Assembly (NCBI GenBank): GCA_036346205.1
Contig: JARFJB010001278.1
Location: 3,664,001-3,728,000, forward strand
Origin: Vesta saturnalis
Taxonomy: Eukaryota > Arthropoda > Insecta > Coleoptera > Lampyridae
Length of the DNA: 64,000 nt
Reading direction: 5' to 3'
Shown in pieces: positions 45,145-58,556 of the stretch. A model generated the notes under the pieces. That model was not told where the DNA came from. It made no database searches and saw only the letters and a program-made list of their open reading frames with translations. The translations under genes were made by a program, and so were the position numbers. Each line of letters starts with the position of its first letter. Within the stretch, counting starts at the first letter, position 1.

Positions 45145-47177
45145 CTGAAAAGAACAAAAACACTAATTTAAAATTAAACTCTCTGAAAAGTAGACGGAAA
45201 CTATAACTCGAGTTTTCCAACTCGAGGGAGTTTAAAATTAGTTTTAGTTTTGTTCAGATCCGATGAATCGTTGAGTTTGCCGAAATGAATTAAAAGTGCT
45301 AGTGGAAGTGGCGGCGGCGGCAGCGGTGGGGGACGAACAGAAACTATGAAATCTATAATAAGTAGTTTAAACAAAGGATGTACGTAAAGGCCCATTTAAG
45401 TGATTGAATGACTTTATAAAACAACAGAAAAATGATAAATGTAACTTCAACGTTTCCAAACAATTACAGTGGAAATTATTCCTTACATATACATTCAACC
45501 ACCATCACTACCGCCAACTATAATTACATTCAACAATAAATTTGGCAAGTGAAATAAAAATGGGTAAGAGCTGATTTATAATGTTCATATAATTCTTCTT
45601 TATTTTCATACAAAGTTATGGGCCATATTTCTTAGCTGCCAAATAAATTACATCCAAGGGGTATTCAGCTCAACTCTATTAAAGTTGGTTCCGTAGGTCA
45701 CCACCGCGGCGCTACCGACGCTCGATTTTAGAGGTATTTCACTTGAAAGAAATGAATTTTGATTGACTACTTAAATTCAAACAAGAAAATACACTCAATC
45801 CCCGAATGCAATTTCTCTTTCACGCCATTTTAAATTTTAAATTACAGAATTTTAACAATTATCAAGCAAGTAAGGGTTACCATATAATTAATGTTCCTAT
45901 CCTAAATTAATTAACAAATTAATTGTTTAATGAGGCATGAGAGAAGCCATCAAAAAAATTCCCATTTCAATTATTAAAATAATAACGAAAAAAGAAAAAT
46001 TAATTTTTGTTTTTCATCCTATTGCGTAATTATAATTGTACCTTTCCAGTACATTTATTTTAGAAAATTTTTTAAATAGTTGAATGAACAATAATAATAA
46101 AAATTATACATAATTTCAAGGGCATTTTAAAAGCGTTTCCTGTCGATGACTGAGCTTTGAACTTCGGAAAGGTTTGTGACCCTTCCTTCTCTCCGTGTAA
46201 TTAAATGTTGTTTACAGCACAATTTAAATTTATTTCTTCGAGAATTAACACTTAATAGGTTCAACTAAGAATACATGTACACAGGGTGTTACTCATTTAA
46301 AGATCACAATTAAAAATTAAACTACTTGTTTATTTGATTAATACCTTATATTATTGTTCCAGTTGTGGTTTCATGGAAATCAGTGCACATCCGAATGTGG
46401 TTATCCTATTTATGCACATCAAAGTTTCACTACTAGTGAAAACAGGAAAGATATCGCATTTCATTTCCATTGAAGAGGGTTGGCTACTCGAGCTTTCCTC
46501 GCTCCTTCAACCGCATTGAAAGGATGGAAGGAATGATGTTTTGGTATTCGTGGGAATTGCGGTACTCCAGAATTTGCCTTATAGGTGTTTATAGTAACGA
46601 CAATCATTATGCAGGTCGGAATAAAATAAATTGAGCATAACAAATAAAATAAATCGAACTTGCCATTTGCTGCCTTATAAACCTTTCTATGAATTTGGTT
46701 ATATATTTTATTATCGTAATTAGTTGAATGAAAATCATTTTCTTATACGAAAGCCATTGAAAATAAAATCCATTTCAGATGTTTAGATAGAAATACAGCA
46801 TGGTTAAAAAATAAATTTCACTGGCGTGGTATTTTAAACAGGGATTATTATTTTGTTCTTGTTATTGACAGCATTAAGTAAATACAAATGTTTTAATCTC
46901 AAAATAAAATTACAATTATGTATTTAAACTTACTTGAAAGATAACTGAAGCAATGTGATGTTAGTTTGTTTAGAATAAAAGTACACGATGTTCCATGAAA
47001 ATATCTTAAAGCTGCTACACACACGCAGGTTACCTCTCTGGCGGCCTGCACAGATCTCAACTGCACAGGCCGCCGGAGAAGCCTCCACATTATGGTACGA
47101 AAACAGTAATTTTTGTCAGTCTATCAAGGTGTCAAAACACTGCCGGTTCTCCTTTTAAATGGATTCTGAAGAACAAT
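45145..47177. other. Upstream TOX-family intron or flank
   Basis: A GGC-rich patch at about 45312-45340 stands out from the AT-rich background; both strands give low-complexity Gly or Pro frames there. A GC-rich imperfect hairpin lies near 47030-47080. No exon could be supported, although the first TOX-family exon could lie here or further right. Confidence 0.4.
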
Positions 47178-47560
47178 GTGACGGAAGAGGCTTTCACAAT
47201 AAAATCAAAACGTAAGAAATGTGTGTATAAAAAAAAGTGGTGCAAAGATTGGCTGTTGCAAAGAAGAAAATATTCACATGTTAACTTATTGAATGAATTG
47301 GAAGTAGTACAGGACTGGCATAATTACCTATGCATGGATGAAGATACATACTTTCAGTTATTAACATTAGTTAGCCCACGAATTGAAAAATGCGACACTA
47401 ACATGAGAGATTCAATAAATTCCCATGAACGATTAACAGCTACTCTCAGATTTTTGGCTACGGGTCGTTCATACGCGGATTTAAAATATTCTGTAATTAT
47501 ATCTCTCCGAGCGCTGAGCTACATTCGTTCCCTTGGAAAGTGTACTATAAAATCTGACAG
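47178..47560 (+). pseudogene. PIF/Harbinger nuclease N-terminal fragment
   Basis: The frame encodes KKKWCKDWLLQRRKYSHVNL, then DWHNYLCMDEDTYFQLLTLV and IEKCDTNMRDSINSHERLTA with TLRFLATGRSYADLKYS. This is the typical N-terminal part of HARBI1-like nucleases (the YLRMDEESF...RLALTLRFLATGESY pattern). The catalytic DDE domain is absent: after VIISLRALSY the frame loses resemblance and ends at 47675. It is a truncated relic. The catalytic activity of the family (cut-and-paste transposition) cannot be present here. Confidence 0.8.
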
Positions 47561-47789
47561 AAATCCTATAGAGGACGGTGAAATCCTTATTTACAAAATA
47601 AGATGTGTATCCATCTCTTTCTTATGCGTGAAGTACTTAACAATTATTTTTGCAAAAAACGTATCGATGTATTAAGAAAAAGTTATTTGCTGCATGTTCA
47701 AGACTTAGCTGTCATCATCAGCCAACCACAATACGATGTAATCTTAATTAAGCATGAACTTATGCGTGTGTGAAACTAGCAGGGCTCGG

Positions 47790-49690
47790 ATTGTTAGTGC
47801 TTCATTAGTACCTTGTAGTGATTAGTAGCTTGAACCAGTACGACTCGTTGTTTTGAAGAAAAGAACTTCCGCTTGTGCAGTGCCGGCTACCTACTCTAAT
47901 GGAAATACTAACAATACAACATGTGCACATCATTAATGCATTTTAATACTATATACATCGCGTTAGCACGCCCGACCGTTTCGGATAAAGCGACACTCTC
48001 TTTTCCAGTGCCAGCTTCCTATCCTTATTGAGCACTAAGGATGGTAATGCGGCAGATCATCACTGCATTTTAGTGATTAGTGGAATACATCAGCTCGATC
48101 GACAGTTTTCGAGAAAGCAACGACCCCTTTTGTAGTGTCGCCTTCCTATCCTTATTGAGCACTAAAGGTGAGACCGTTGCCTATCATTAGTACCTGTTAG
48201 TGATTTATGGATTGTCATCACGACCAGCCATTCCCGTGAAAACGACACCCCTTTTTGCAGTGCCGGCCTCTTATACTTATTGGACACTAACTATTGAACC
48301 GTAACACATAGTTAGTGCCCTTTAGTGCTTTATTGATCACATCAATACAGGCGGGCGTTTTCGAGAACGCGGCTTTGGCACATCGTTATTATCTTTTAGT
48401 GCTTTATGGATTATATCGATACGACCGAGAAAACGATACCCCCTTTTACAGTGCCGGATTCTATTTCTTATTGAGCACCCTTATTGAGCAATAAATACGA
48501 ACCCGTGGTAGATCGTTACTGCCTTTCAGTGCATTATTCATGGTACGCCCGACTGTTTGCGATAAAGCGACAACTCTTTTTTCACTGCCGGCTTCATATC
48601 CTTATTGAGCACCAACGATGGAACTGTGGCACATTTTTAGTGCCTTATGGATTATGTCAGCACGACCGGCCATTTCCGTGAAAGCGACCTCCCCTTTGGC
48701 AGTGTCGGTTCATACGATTATTGAGCACAAAAACGAGACCGTTGCACACTGTTACTACTTCATTAGCACGGCCATCCATTTCCGAGAAATCGACATCCAC
48801 TTTCGCAATGCCGACTTCTTATCCTTATTGAGCACTACCGACGGGACCATGATACATCGTTAGTGCCTTTTAATGATTTATAGATTATATAGACACGACC
48901 GGATGTTAGTGCCTTTTAGTGCTTTAAGGAGTATACTACCACCATAAACCGTAACGGTGCGTTACTGACTTTTGTTCTTTATAGATTGCATCAGCATGGT
49001 CGACCGTTTCCAAGAAAGCGACAACCCATTTTACAGTGAATATTCCTTGTTGGACAATAATGAGTGACACATCGTTAGTGCTGTATGAATTCTACGAGTC
49101 AGCTTGTTATACTTATTAGGCACTGAGAATTGAACCGTGGCACATCGTTAGTACCGTTTAGAATTATGGATTACACTAGCTCGGTCGTTTTCAAGAAAGC
49201 AAACCCCCCTTTGCACTATCGGCTATATCCGTATTGGAATATGCAAACGAGACCGCGGCACATCGTTAGTGCATTTCAGTGCTTTATAAACTGCATCAGC
49301 ACGGCCGACCGTTTGCGACAAAGCGAAACCCCTTTTGCATTGCCGGGTTCTTATCCTTATTGAGCACTAACGATGGGGACCGTAGTCCATCGAGTTTATG
49401 GATTATACCAACACAGCCGTTTCCGAGAAAGTGACACTCCCTTTTTCACTATCGGTTTCTGATACTTATTGGGCACTAGAACCTACCCCTTTAGTGCCTT
49501 TTAGCGCTTTATACATTTGCATTAGTACGGTTTAACCGTTTTCGAAAACGAGACATCCCTTTTTGCAGTGCCTACTCCATATCCTTATTGGGGAACGGGT
49601 CTGTGCCACATCCTAGTGCTTTGTTTGCGTCCCTTAGTGCTTTATATATTGCATCGGTACCAATGGGTGATCTTTGGTAATAAGTTATTA
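47790..49690. repeat. Degenerate satellite, about 14 units of roughly 115-130 bp
   Basis: The marker CCTTATTGAGCACTAA and variants recurs near 48022, 48149, 48273, 48464, 48599, 48715, 48822, 49043, 49108, 49228, 49353, 49463 and 49580. Between markers the order repeats: ACCGTGGCACATCGTTAGTG, CTTTTAGTGCTTTATGGATT, ATCAGCACGGCCGACCGTTT, CGAGAAAGCGACACCCCTTT, GCAGTGCCGGCTTC. Units vary in length and several are truncated. The base composition is visibly richer in GC than the flanks. Small frames inside are not genes. Confidence 0.9.
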
Positions 49691-50693
49691 GAAAAACGAT
49701 ACGTCATAAATATTAAAAAGCGTTAATGCAAATATTCATTGCTAAAATTTAATGAAATAATAATAAAGTACAAAATTATAAAAACTTATACGGGAAAGCA
49801 AAAAACCATTAATAGACGGATTACGTATCAAAACAAACACTAAACATATTTTTTAATGTTAAAGTCGAATCACGCAAAACTATATTTTTTGTGGTACAAA
49901 TATTGAATATTAAGGTTATTTTCACGCATCGTGTATATGCAGTATTTTCATAACGCATGGAACGTATTTTGAATTAAAATGAAGTGAGTTTGCATGTAGA
50001 ATGTAAATCTGTGAAAATGATACACTGGATTTTTAATGCAGGTCAGAGTTTAAGTACCGGCCGCGCGCGCGGCGTTTTTTGAAGGGACCTTAGAATGGTC
50101 AGTGTGGATTTTATTTGTGAAAATTTTAGTTTCAGCAACACGTATATAAACGACTGCAATAACCTATAAGAGGATTAAATCATATATAGACATTCATACA
50201 TAAATAGTTTAAGTGTAAATTGAAAGGAGATAATAGTGATTTCCTTTCAAGAAATTTAAAAAATAAGAAAGCAGATTTAACAATAAAACAACAAAATATT
50301 CAGTTAAGTGTTCAGTAAGCGCCTGATCCATTAATAAAAAGAAAGCCTGAATTAACCCTTTAAGTAACCGAATTAAAAGTTTGTAAATTTAGTTAAGACA
50401 TTGCTAAAAATTTACGTTGAGGGGTAAACCTTAAAGTAAAGCCAAGAGCCCATGTGAAACACGTTTGTGAACGAATTTGAGGTTTTGTTTAACAGATACA
50501 AGTACGATTATTTTTTAGGTTAATTTTTACTTGTTGGGTTAATAATTTTTCATTGGAAGTAAAAGAGATAATTGAAATTTATCTTAATTTTAATGTGTTT
50601 AGTATAAGGGGGAATTTTTAGTCTATAATAATTGATTTTCGAGGTGTTTTCTTTGAGCCACGTATTTGTACATATTTACATTTGAAAACTGGT

Positions 50694-50695
<2 letters not shown>
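49691..50695. other. AT-rich stretch with a CG-dinucleotide patch
   Basis: CCGGCCGCGCGCGCGGCG at about 50057-50075 is an isolated GC island in otherwise AT-rich non-coding DNA. Nothing else recognised. Confidence 0.5.

Positions 50696-50751
<56 letters not shown>
50696..50751. repeat. (TA)n microsatellite
   Basis: About 55 bp of uninterrupted TA dinucleotides. Confidence 0.97.
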
Positions 50752-50753
<2 letters not shown>

Positions 50754-53700
50754 ATTCTTTAATTTACTTCTGTTGTTTATTTATGTTAGTTGAGATAAAA
50801 TTTTAGAATTAACCTGTATAAATATACCTAGCGGGTTACATCTATTGATAATTGAAATTAATCTGTGAATATTTTTGAGCTTAATGATCGATTTGAAATT
50901 CCTTCATGAGCCAGATCGACTACAAAATTTTGTTTTAACTATTATGAATTGTTTGTCAGTCAATCAAATACAGAACACTACTAACACAGTATTTTTATTA
51001 AGTATAAATTACAGATTTGAAGTATTAAAATTTAAGCCTATTGATGAATGTCTAAATACGATTTTTAAAGATAAAGTATTATAAAATATTATTTACTGAT
51101 CGTTCTATTTTAATTTTTTCAGCTACACACGAATGTTTTGTTGAGATAAAAATTATTAAACTGACCTTTTTTTATTTGGATTTTTTTCTAAATTGGGAAT
51201 ATCATTTAATTCAGAGTTTTATATCAGTTAGAAATATAAATTTATACGTATACGAGGGATACTTAAAAAGTATTCAACTGAACGTTTTATGACTTGGAAT
51301 TTTCATACGTACGGGGTGTGTTCAATAAGTTTACGACGACCCCCCGTGTATTTCAAAATTTTCTTAAGCTTTTGGATAAATTTGTTATGGAGTGTGATTG
51401 GATTTGAGTTGTGAATGGTTTTAATGAGTAGGCTGTAATCCTGTCTTCCACAGTCAGATAGGATTAATTTAACATCCCGCCTAACCCTAGAGACGATTTT
51501 TCCTGGACTGAGCATTGTGAGTTGTAGATTTATGGTATGCCTAAGGCGTTTCAAACTACCTTTCAATCATTTTACTACTTATATCGACCCCGCCCATGTC
51601 CACTGTAGCTGGCTTGGCAACCCGCTTACTTCGGTAACCTTGCACGACGCCTAGTGCGGTTTGGACAAAACTTTACGGTTTACTTATTGCCTTTCGAAAA
51701 ATGTATATTAACAACGAAAATTGAAATATCTTTAACCGTTTCTATACCATTGCTTCAAAATTAAGTTTTGCACGAAAATAAATAAGCTCTAAGAAAGTAT
51801 TGCAAACAGTCCCAATAGTTAAGTAATATACAAAAATTTGAGGAATTAACTAAAAAATGAAAAACTATTGACTTCAAAGCAAAAAGTGTACTCTCTATTA
51901 TAAGATACTTTCATTTTAGGCGTTTCGGTTAATAAAAATTTTCGTACGGTAATAAACAAACCTTAAACAGCTCTAAAGTCACTTTATGCCGTGTGTTTAA
52001 AACTATTAACTTTGGAACAAACAGTGTAAAGATGATTTTAAAAGATAATACAATTTTAAACAAGTTATTCGCAGGGTAATAAATTGGTTCTAAAAAAGCT
52101 ACTTCGCACGAGCGCTAAATTACATCTTGTGAATATTTGGAGAAATACCGGATGTGCGTAAGCAGGTAATTGCTGTAGTGGAAACAAAAACATTATATTT
52201 GAGTAGTCATGAATTTCATATTGGACAAATAAAAAAATCATTCATTATTCATTGATCTTATATTTAATCAACTAAGTGTACGATTTGTGTCTGATTACAA
52301 ATGTACCAAACTGTTTATTTCATTCTTGAATATTTAGGATCTTCGTTTTCCCAGCGAAATAAAATCTATTTTTCATTCACACACAAAAAAAATTACTATT
52401 TATTTTTTAATTTATTAAAATAAAAGTTAATTATGCTTATTAAGAATTAGCCATTCATTCAGTTGTGTATTCAAATAATTAACTAGTTTTCAAGGTTTTT
52501 GCCATATAACAATCACAGAAAAACCAAGGATTAATATTACAAAGGTTTGATGCTCATCGATAAAAATGACATGATCTTCTTTTGGACTATTAACATAAAC
52601 CAATGTCTCGTAATCTAAAGTCATAATACATAGTATTACATAAAAATAAGCGGGTCACTTTTTTCTTAACGAAATAGAAAACCAGTTTGGAAGAGCCCAA
52701 AGAGTTACTGGTACTGCATCGCCAAGGCTTGATTAACATACGTAATGGAAGAAAGCGATAAAACCTAAATTGTACCGAGTCTTGTAACCTGCATAACATT
52801 TGTATCTTTATTTTAACTTTTCCGGTTTTGTTGAATCAAATTAGTGGTCGTTTTTCGCTGTACGTCGCTCTGACATAAAACTATTTGCGCTCATAATTTT
52901 CCTTCACACATTTTTAAATAGTGTCCTTCCGAGGAACATGTCTTTGTTTGTTTGTAACTTTTATACGTTGGACAGAATTAATTTCTTAACAAAGTACCTT
53001 TCTTTAATATCGTACACTCTTTTTTATATTTATAAGTCAATTATCAAGAGATAACATAAATATGTTTAGTCATCACAGCAGCGTAATTAGTTAACATATG
53101 TAGTTAAAAGTAAATTAGATTAAATGTACACATTCTGTTTTCAAAGTATCATAATAATTGCAGTTTTTAATTCTTTATTTTATTATATCTTTAACTGATG
53201 TCAAAACTTTTATTACCTTTAAATACAGTTTTCCACAACTTTGTACCGATATTACAATGTGATTAAATTTTGTTAAATATGCTTTTTCAATTGTGGTATC
53301 TCTCATAATCAGCCTTTGTTCGAAGAGGGTTTGCTGGAATGTCATTTTCAAAACGTTTAAGTAATATTGAATTTAATAGAGATCGTGAATGTTTGCATTT
53401 TCACGATGTAAGTAGACCATGTTGTTGAAAATGTAGTGTTTTTTTTCGATTTAACTTTTGACTTGCGGGATTTGTCGGTAAATAACTTTGCTACTCTAAA
53501 AACGTTATTTAGTAAAATTTTATTGAAATTATAAGCTCTCTCGCCTATAGCAGGTTTTAAGTGCTTCACTTCGGCAACTGATACAAGAGTGCTTATAATT
53601 AGAATTTGTACACCACATGGTCATGTCTCAGTAGGCACTTTGTTATCGCACAGTGTTGCCCTTCGCATCAGCAACAGAAAATTAACATTACGTTCATAAT

Positions 53701-53972
53701 TTCAAGTATAAATTATTAATATTTACATTATTTTAACACATGAATTATCAGTATGTGTATAATTTTAATCAGGGTGCAGTCCTGGAGAAAGTAGTGGTAA
53801 AATTGTGCTCTGCTATTATATGTAATTATCAGGGGAAGTGAAAGAAACGAATTATAAAAAGTTAAGAGTAGTGTAATCCTAATATCAAGGAAGAGGGTAA
53901 GAGATAAAATTGCTGTTATAGAAGCATGTAATTGGATAAAAACAAATAATTTAAGAAACATAATACTGATAA
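50752..53972. other. Non-coding stretch with a solitary mariner-type end
   Basis: TACGAGGGATACTTAAAAAG at 51251 resembles the TA-CGAGGG ends of the mariners at 60541 and 62921, but no partner end or transposase was found. No coding sequence is recognised in the rest; frames such as 51303-51566 (minus) have no family match. Confidence 0.4.
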
Positions 53973-54712
53973 ATGCCAAGATCTCGCAAATTAGCCGCAC
54001 AATTTAATAAGCGAAAAACAATAAATCATGAAGTTCTTCAAGAACAGCTGTTATACCCATATCATTTGCATAAAGTGCATGAATTGATTCCTGAAGATTT
54101 TCCTCGTAGAATGCAGTTCGCAAACTGACTATTGTATTTACCAAAAATTGTATCACGAATTTACACAATTCACACGTATGGGCTGATGAAAATCCTCATG
54201 CAACTATTGTTTCGCATCATCAACATCAGTTTCAATCAATAATATCTGGGCAGGAGTCATTGGCAATTTTTTGTTGGACCATTTGTATTGCCGGAGCGAT
54301 TGACTGGACAACTTTTCAGCTTTTCAAGATATAAATGAAACCCGCCGAAACATGTACTTTATGCACGATGGGGCACCAACTCATTTTAGCGTTGCTGTGC
54401 GGGAACACTTAAATAACGTCTATCCAAATCGTTGGATAGGTAGAGGTAGACCTATCGCCTGGCCTCCTAGATCTCCCGACCTGACGCGTTTGGATTTTTA
54501 CCTGTGGGGACACCTCAAAACCTTGGTGTATTCCAGTCCGGTTGATACTAGGAAGTAGCTTCTACAGAGAATCACGTTTCATTGTGATGTGTCAAGGAAC
54601 AATTTGGGGTTATTGTGGCGGGTACAGCAGTTCTCAATTCGTCGTGCTCGCGAGTGTATCAGACTTCACGGAGCCCACATTAACCCACTTATGAAGTTTT
54701 TAATTAAATGAA
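53973..54712 (+). pseudogene. DD41D-type mariner-like transposase remnant (element G)
   Basis: The readable part begins within the helix-turn-helix linker: EVLQEQLLYPYHLHKVHELI, then PEDFPRRMQFAN and a stop in place of Trp. The region with the first Asp is badly shifted. Then follow FVGPFVLPERL and MYFMHDGAPTHFSVAVREHL (second Asp). WIGRGRPIAWPPRSPDLTRL then leads into DFYLWGHLKTLVYSS (third Asp, 41 residues apart). The end IRRARECIRLHGAHINPLMK reads to a stop near 54710. The N-terminus is missing. A CATACAGGATGTT end-like motif follows near 54841. Confidence 0.82.
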
Positions 54713-55039
54713 AATGAAACATAAATTCGTTTATTATTTTTTTTTCTCGAAAATAGTGAATTTTATCGATATTAAACAAGTATACATTTTTTTTAGAGAA
54801 AGGTTCAATCTACTCAAAAATATTTTTTTAGATCTTTATCATACAGGATGTTAAAAATTTAGGCGTGAAGGTGTACAACTTAGTAGTACTTTAAAGGTTA
54901 AGAAAAACTTATTTCCAGCGACGTCCTTTAGGGGCTCACATCACCGTCTGGAGGAAACCAATTTATAGCAACTTGCCATGTTATTTTTTCGTCTTATATC
55001 TAAATCCGAGAGATTTCCCACATTTTTCCGGACACCCTG

Positions 55040-57770
55040 TATAGACAAAGATCTAACAAATGAAGAACAAAGAATTGGAAGCAAAATTAGAGAAAGAGCA
55101 ATCAGTGACAGGCAGAAGGGAAATAATGCAAAACTTGGGTTTAAGAAAATATGGATAAACGATAAAGAATGGATGTGGGATAGTATAACTGATTCATTCA
55201 AAGACAACATAGAACAAAGAAAGTAATATATGTATGACCAAAGCAAAAGAAAAGGAGATGAGCCAAAAATATCAGGAAAAAAAGGAGACAAAAAGTAAAA
55301 AATCAAGCAGTAAAAATCGGAACATGGAATATTAATACCCTTTTGAAGCGTGGGAAAATGCACGAAGTGGCGAATGAACTGAAGCGATACAATGTGGAGA
55401 TAAGATGGAGTGGTCAAAGAAAAATTAACAAAGAAGAATATGACATATGGTATGCAGGACAAAAAAGACAAGGATATGGAGGAACGGCATTTTTAGTTCA
55501 GAACAAATTAAAAAAGAATGTCCTACAATTTGAAGAAAGATATAGTAGAATATCATATATGGGGCTTGAAGCAAAGAAAAGCAAAGAGTCTACGATACAC
55601 TTGAAGGAATCTATGAAAAGATTTCGAAGAGGGATATGGTAATTATACTGGACGGCCTTAACGCGCAAGTGGGGAAAGAAGCCTGTTATAGAGCGGACAT
55701 TCACACATTACGTGAGAAAACTAACGTGAAGGGAGAGTTAATTGGCAACTTCGCAGCAGCAACATATATGTTTATAATCAGTACAAAGTTTAAACATAAA
55801 AAGAATCACAAAATTACGTGGACGTATCCCGGAACAACGGAAGGGAATCAAATTGATCACGTCTTAAGTAAATAAAAGGAACATAAAAGAAATCATACAG
55901 AGGGACTGGTGTAGACACGGATCATCATCTGGTCATAACAAAATGTAGATTACAAAAGATTAAAATAGTCAAGAAGGAAAAGAGAAATAGGAAATGGGAC
56001 AAAGAGAAGCTAGAAAATCAAGAAAGTAAAACGGTGTACAATAATGAAATAGAAAAAAAAAAACTAAGGAGAAGGAGAAGAAATGAACGTAGAAGAAAAA
56101 TTACAGATAATTAAGGAAGCGATGATGAAAACTGCGGAAAACACTATAGAATATCAGGAAATCAGAAGGGTACAGCAATGGTTTGATGGAGAATGTGAAC
56201 GTAAGAGAACAAGATTACAATGGTTAAAAAATGGACACCCTGGAGACCTGGAAGTATATAGAGAAAAAATAAAGGAAGCAAATAAGCTATGTAAGAAGAA
56301 GAAAAAAGAGTGGAAGACATTGACAGAAATAGAAACAGAATGTAGAAGAAATAATGTAGGACCATTAAACATAACGAATAACTTACTAAGAGTAGAAGAA
56401 GAACAATTTATTGAGTATTTTGGAGATCTATACAAAGACGATGCGTTAGTAAGCGACCAGCACGAAGCAGAAAAGGAACAAGAAATAGAAAACCTGAGCA
56501 CATCACTGAAGAAAGAAGAAGTAGTAGAAATTATAAGTAAAATGAAAAATAACAAAGCAACAAGGACAGATAGAATAAATTCAAAATTGATCAAAAATGT
56601 AGTGGAAGAAATATTTGGAACAAGGAAGCAATGCCGGAGAATGAACGATAGGGGTAATCATGCCTATTCCGAATAAAAGCAATTTTTCAAAATGTATAAA
56701 TTACAGCGGTATCTTTGCTAAGCATTACATATAAGATTCTAACAACGCTGATAAAAGAGACTAAGCAAACATACAGAAACAGTGATAGGAAATTATCAGT
56801 TCGGTTTTATGAAAGGTAAATCGACAATAGATGCGTTCCATATAATGCAACAAATATTAGAGAAATGCTATGATATAGACACGTATACTTTATTTATCGA
56901 CTTTAAACAAGCGTTTGACCAACTGAGAGGAGCACGAATATTGCAAGACGTGGAAAGACTAAGACACCTCAGAAGCTAAGAAATCTGATTAGAATGACGA
57001 TGGAAAATTCGAAAGCAACAGTAATAGTCATCAAGCCTTTTATGCAAATAAACATGTTGTGGGATAGAACACTAAGTAAAAATACAAAAATGAAAGTATA
57101 CAAAACAGTAATTAGACCCATTGTGAGATACGCAGCAGAGATAGCAAACCCAACACACAATGAAGAAGAACAACTCAAAATTTGAGAGAAAAATTACAAG
57201 GACAATAATAATAATAATAATGGGACCAAAGAAGTTAGAAGAAGATATAATAATAACGTTTATTGTTCAAACAGGCCAATAGCCAAACAGAACAAATACA
57301 AGTTCATATAAAATAAACAATTATTATAAGTGCGAAAAATTAGAAATAAATGCCAAATCGTTCTGCCACATAACAAATATATTCTTACTATACCCTATAA
57401 TTATAACTGTATCGTGTTTAACGCGCCATTTGTAGGCAAAAACAAAACATCATAATTTAGAAGACAATGAATTATGAAATAAGCACAATACTAAAAGGAA
57501 AAAATATAGTGAGAATCATTAAATCACGCTGGTACGGACATGTACCTAGAAAGAACAAGAATGATCCAGTTAGAATAATAACAGAGTGGACCCCGACAAA
57601 CGGATGTCCGCGTGGAAGACCGGAATCAAACTTGAAAGAGCAAACATAAAGAGATATAAGTATAATGAAGATAGCAAATCGATGCAAAACAGAATAGAAT
57701 GGAAGAAGACCAGGCTAAAACACACCAGTAAGAGAGAAATGTCGAATACCAGGGGGAAAAGTGTATAAAA
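55040..57770 (+). pseudogene. Non-LTR retrotransposon remnant (RTE/CR1-like), plus strand
   Basis: Domains occur in order. An ORF1 C-terminal piece (EEQRIGSKIRERAISDRQKG, GFKKIWINDKEWMWD) is followed by the endonuclease start GTWNINTLLKRGKMHEVANE. Later endonuclease parts are MVIILDGLNAQVGKEA, where the usual Asp-Phe-Asn reads Gly-Leu-Asn, and GTTEGNQIDHVL. A linker rich in Lys/Glu (KKKEWKTLTEIETECRRNN) precedes RT parts QFGFMKGKSTIDAFHIMQQI and YTLFIDFKQAFDQL. The C-terminal end is IKSRWYGHVPRKNKNDPVRI, then GCPRGRPESNL. The central RT with the catalytic Asp pair is deleted, and 57240-57430 is an unrelated insertion. Inactive. The clade is tentative. Confidence 0.78.
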
Positions 57771-57779
57771 AATTGTATA

Positions 57780-58556
57780 ATTTTAATTCTGAATTATGAA
57801 ACTGCATATACAATAATTCTAACATAACCTTGTTCAAAGAATTATTATTTATTTTGTGTAATTATTATGACATAATAATAAATTCAGAATAAAAATTATT
57901 TCTAGACCTAATAATAATTCTGTTAATTCTTAGCTTTTTACACTCCATCCAAGTCCTTGTATGCCAATAAACAGTGAAACTGTGTTCCTTTCCGAATAAC
58001 GACGTCCACAAGTTTAATTATTCTTGTGTACATATCTCTAACTGTGGATTATGTTTAGGTCCGTAATGATTTATAAAATAAAACCGCATACATAACAATA
58101 ATTCTAACATAATTTAGTTCGAAGAATTATCATTTATTTTGCGTAATTATTATGACACAGTAATAAATACAGAATAAAAATTATGTGTAGGCCTAATAAT
58201 AATTCTGTTAATCCTTAGTTATTTACACTTGCTCCAAGTCCTTTTATGCCAATAAACAGTGAAACTGTGTTCCTTTCCGAATAATTTTGTCCATAATTTT
58301 AATTCTTAATCAATATTGTGTACATACATTCAACTATTAATTATATTTAGGTACTTAATGATTTCTAAAATAAAATCCCATACATAACAATAATTCTAAC
58401 ATAATTTTGTTCAAAGAATTATTATTTATTTTGTGTATTCATTATGACATAACAATAAAAATTATGCCTAGACCTAGTAATAGTTCTCTTAGCTTTTTAC
58501 ACTCGAGCTGAGTCCTTTTATGCCAATAAACAGTGAAACTGTGTTTTCTCCCAATA
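57780..58556. repeat. Tandem repeat, about 2.7 units of roughly 285 bp
   Basis: ACAATAATTCTAACATAA occurs near 57810, 58096 and 58386, and TGCCAATAAACAGTGAAACT near 57962, 58249 and 58521. Units are similar throughout, with the last one shortened. It directly follows the non-LTR remnant, so it may be its amplified tail or an unrelated minisatellite. Confidence 0.85.

Noticed and set aside
47790..49690. Small frames within the satellite (48484-48681, 48618-48863, 49130-49363)
   Set aside because: They follow the repeat unit and are interrupted from unit to unit; no protein family matches.
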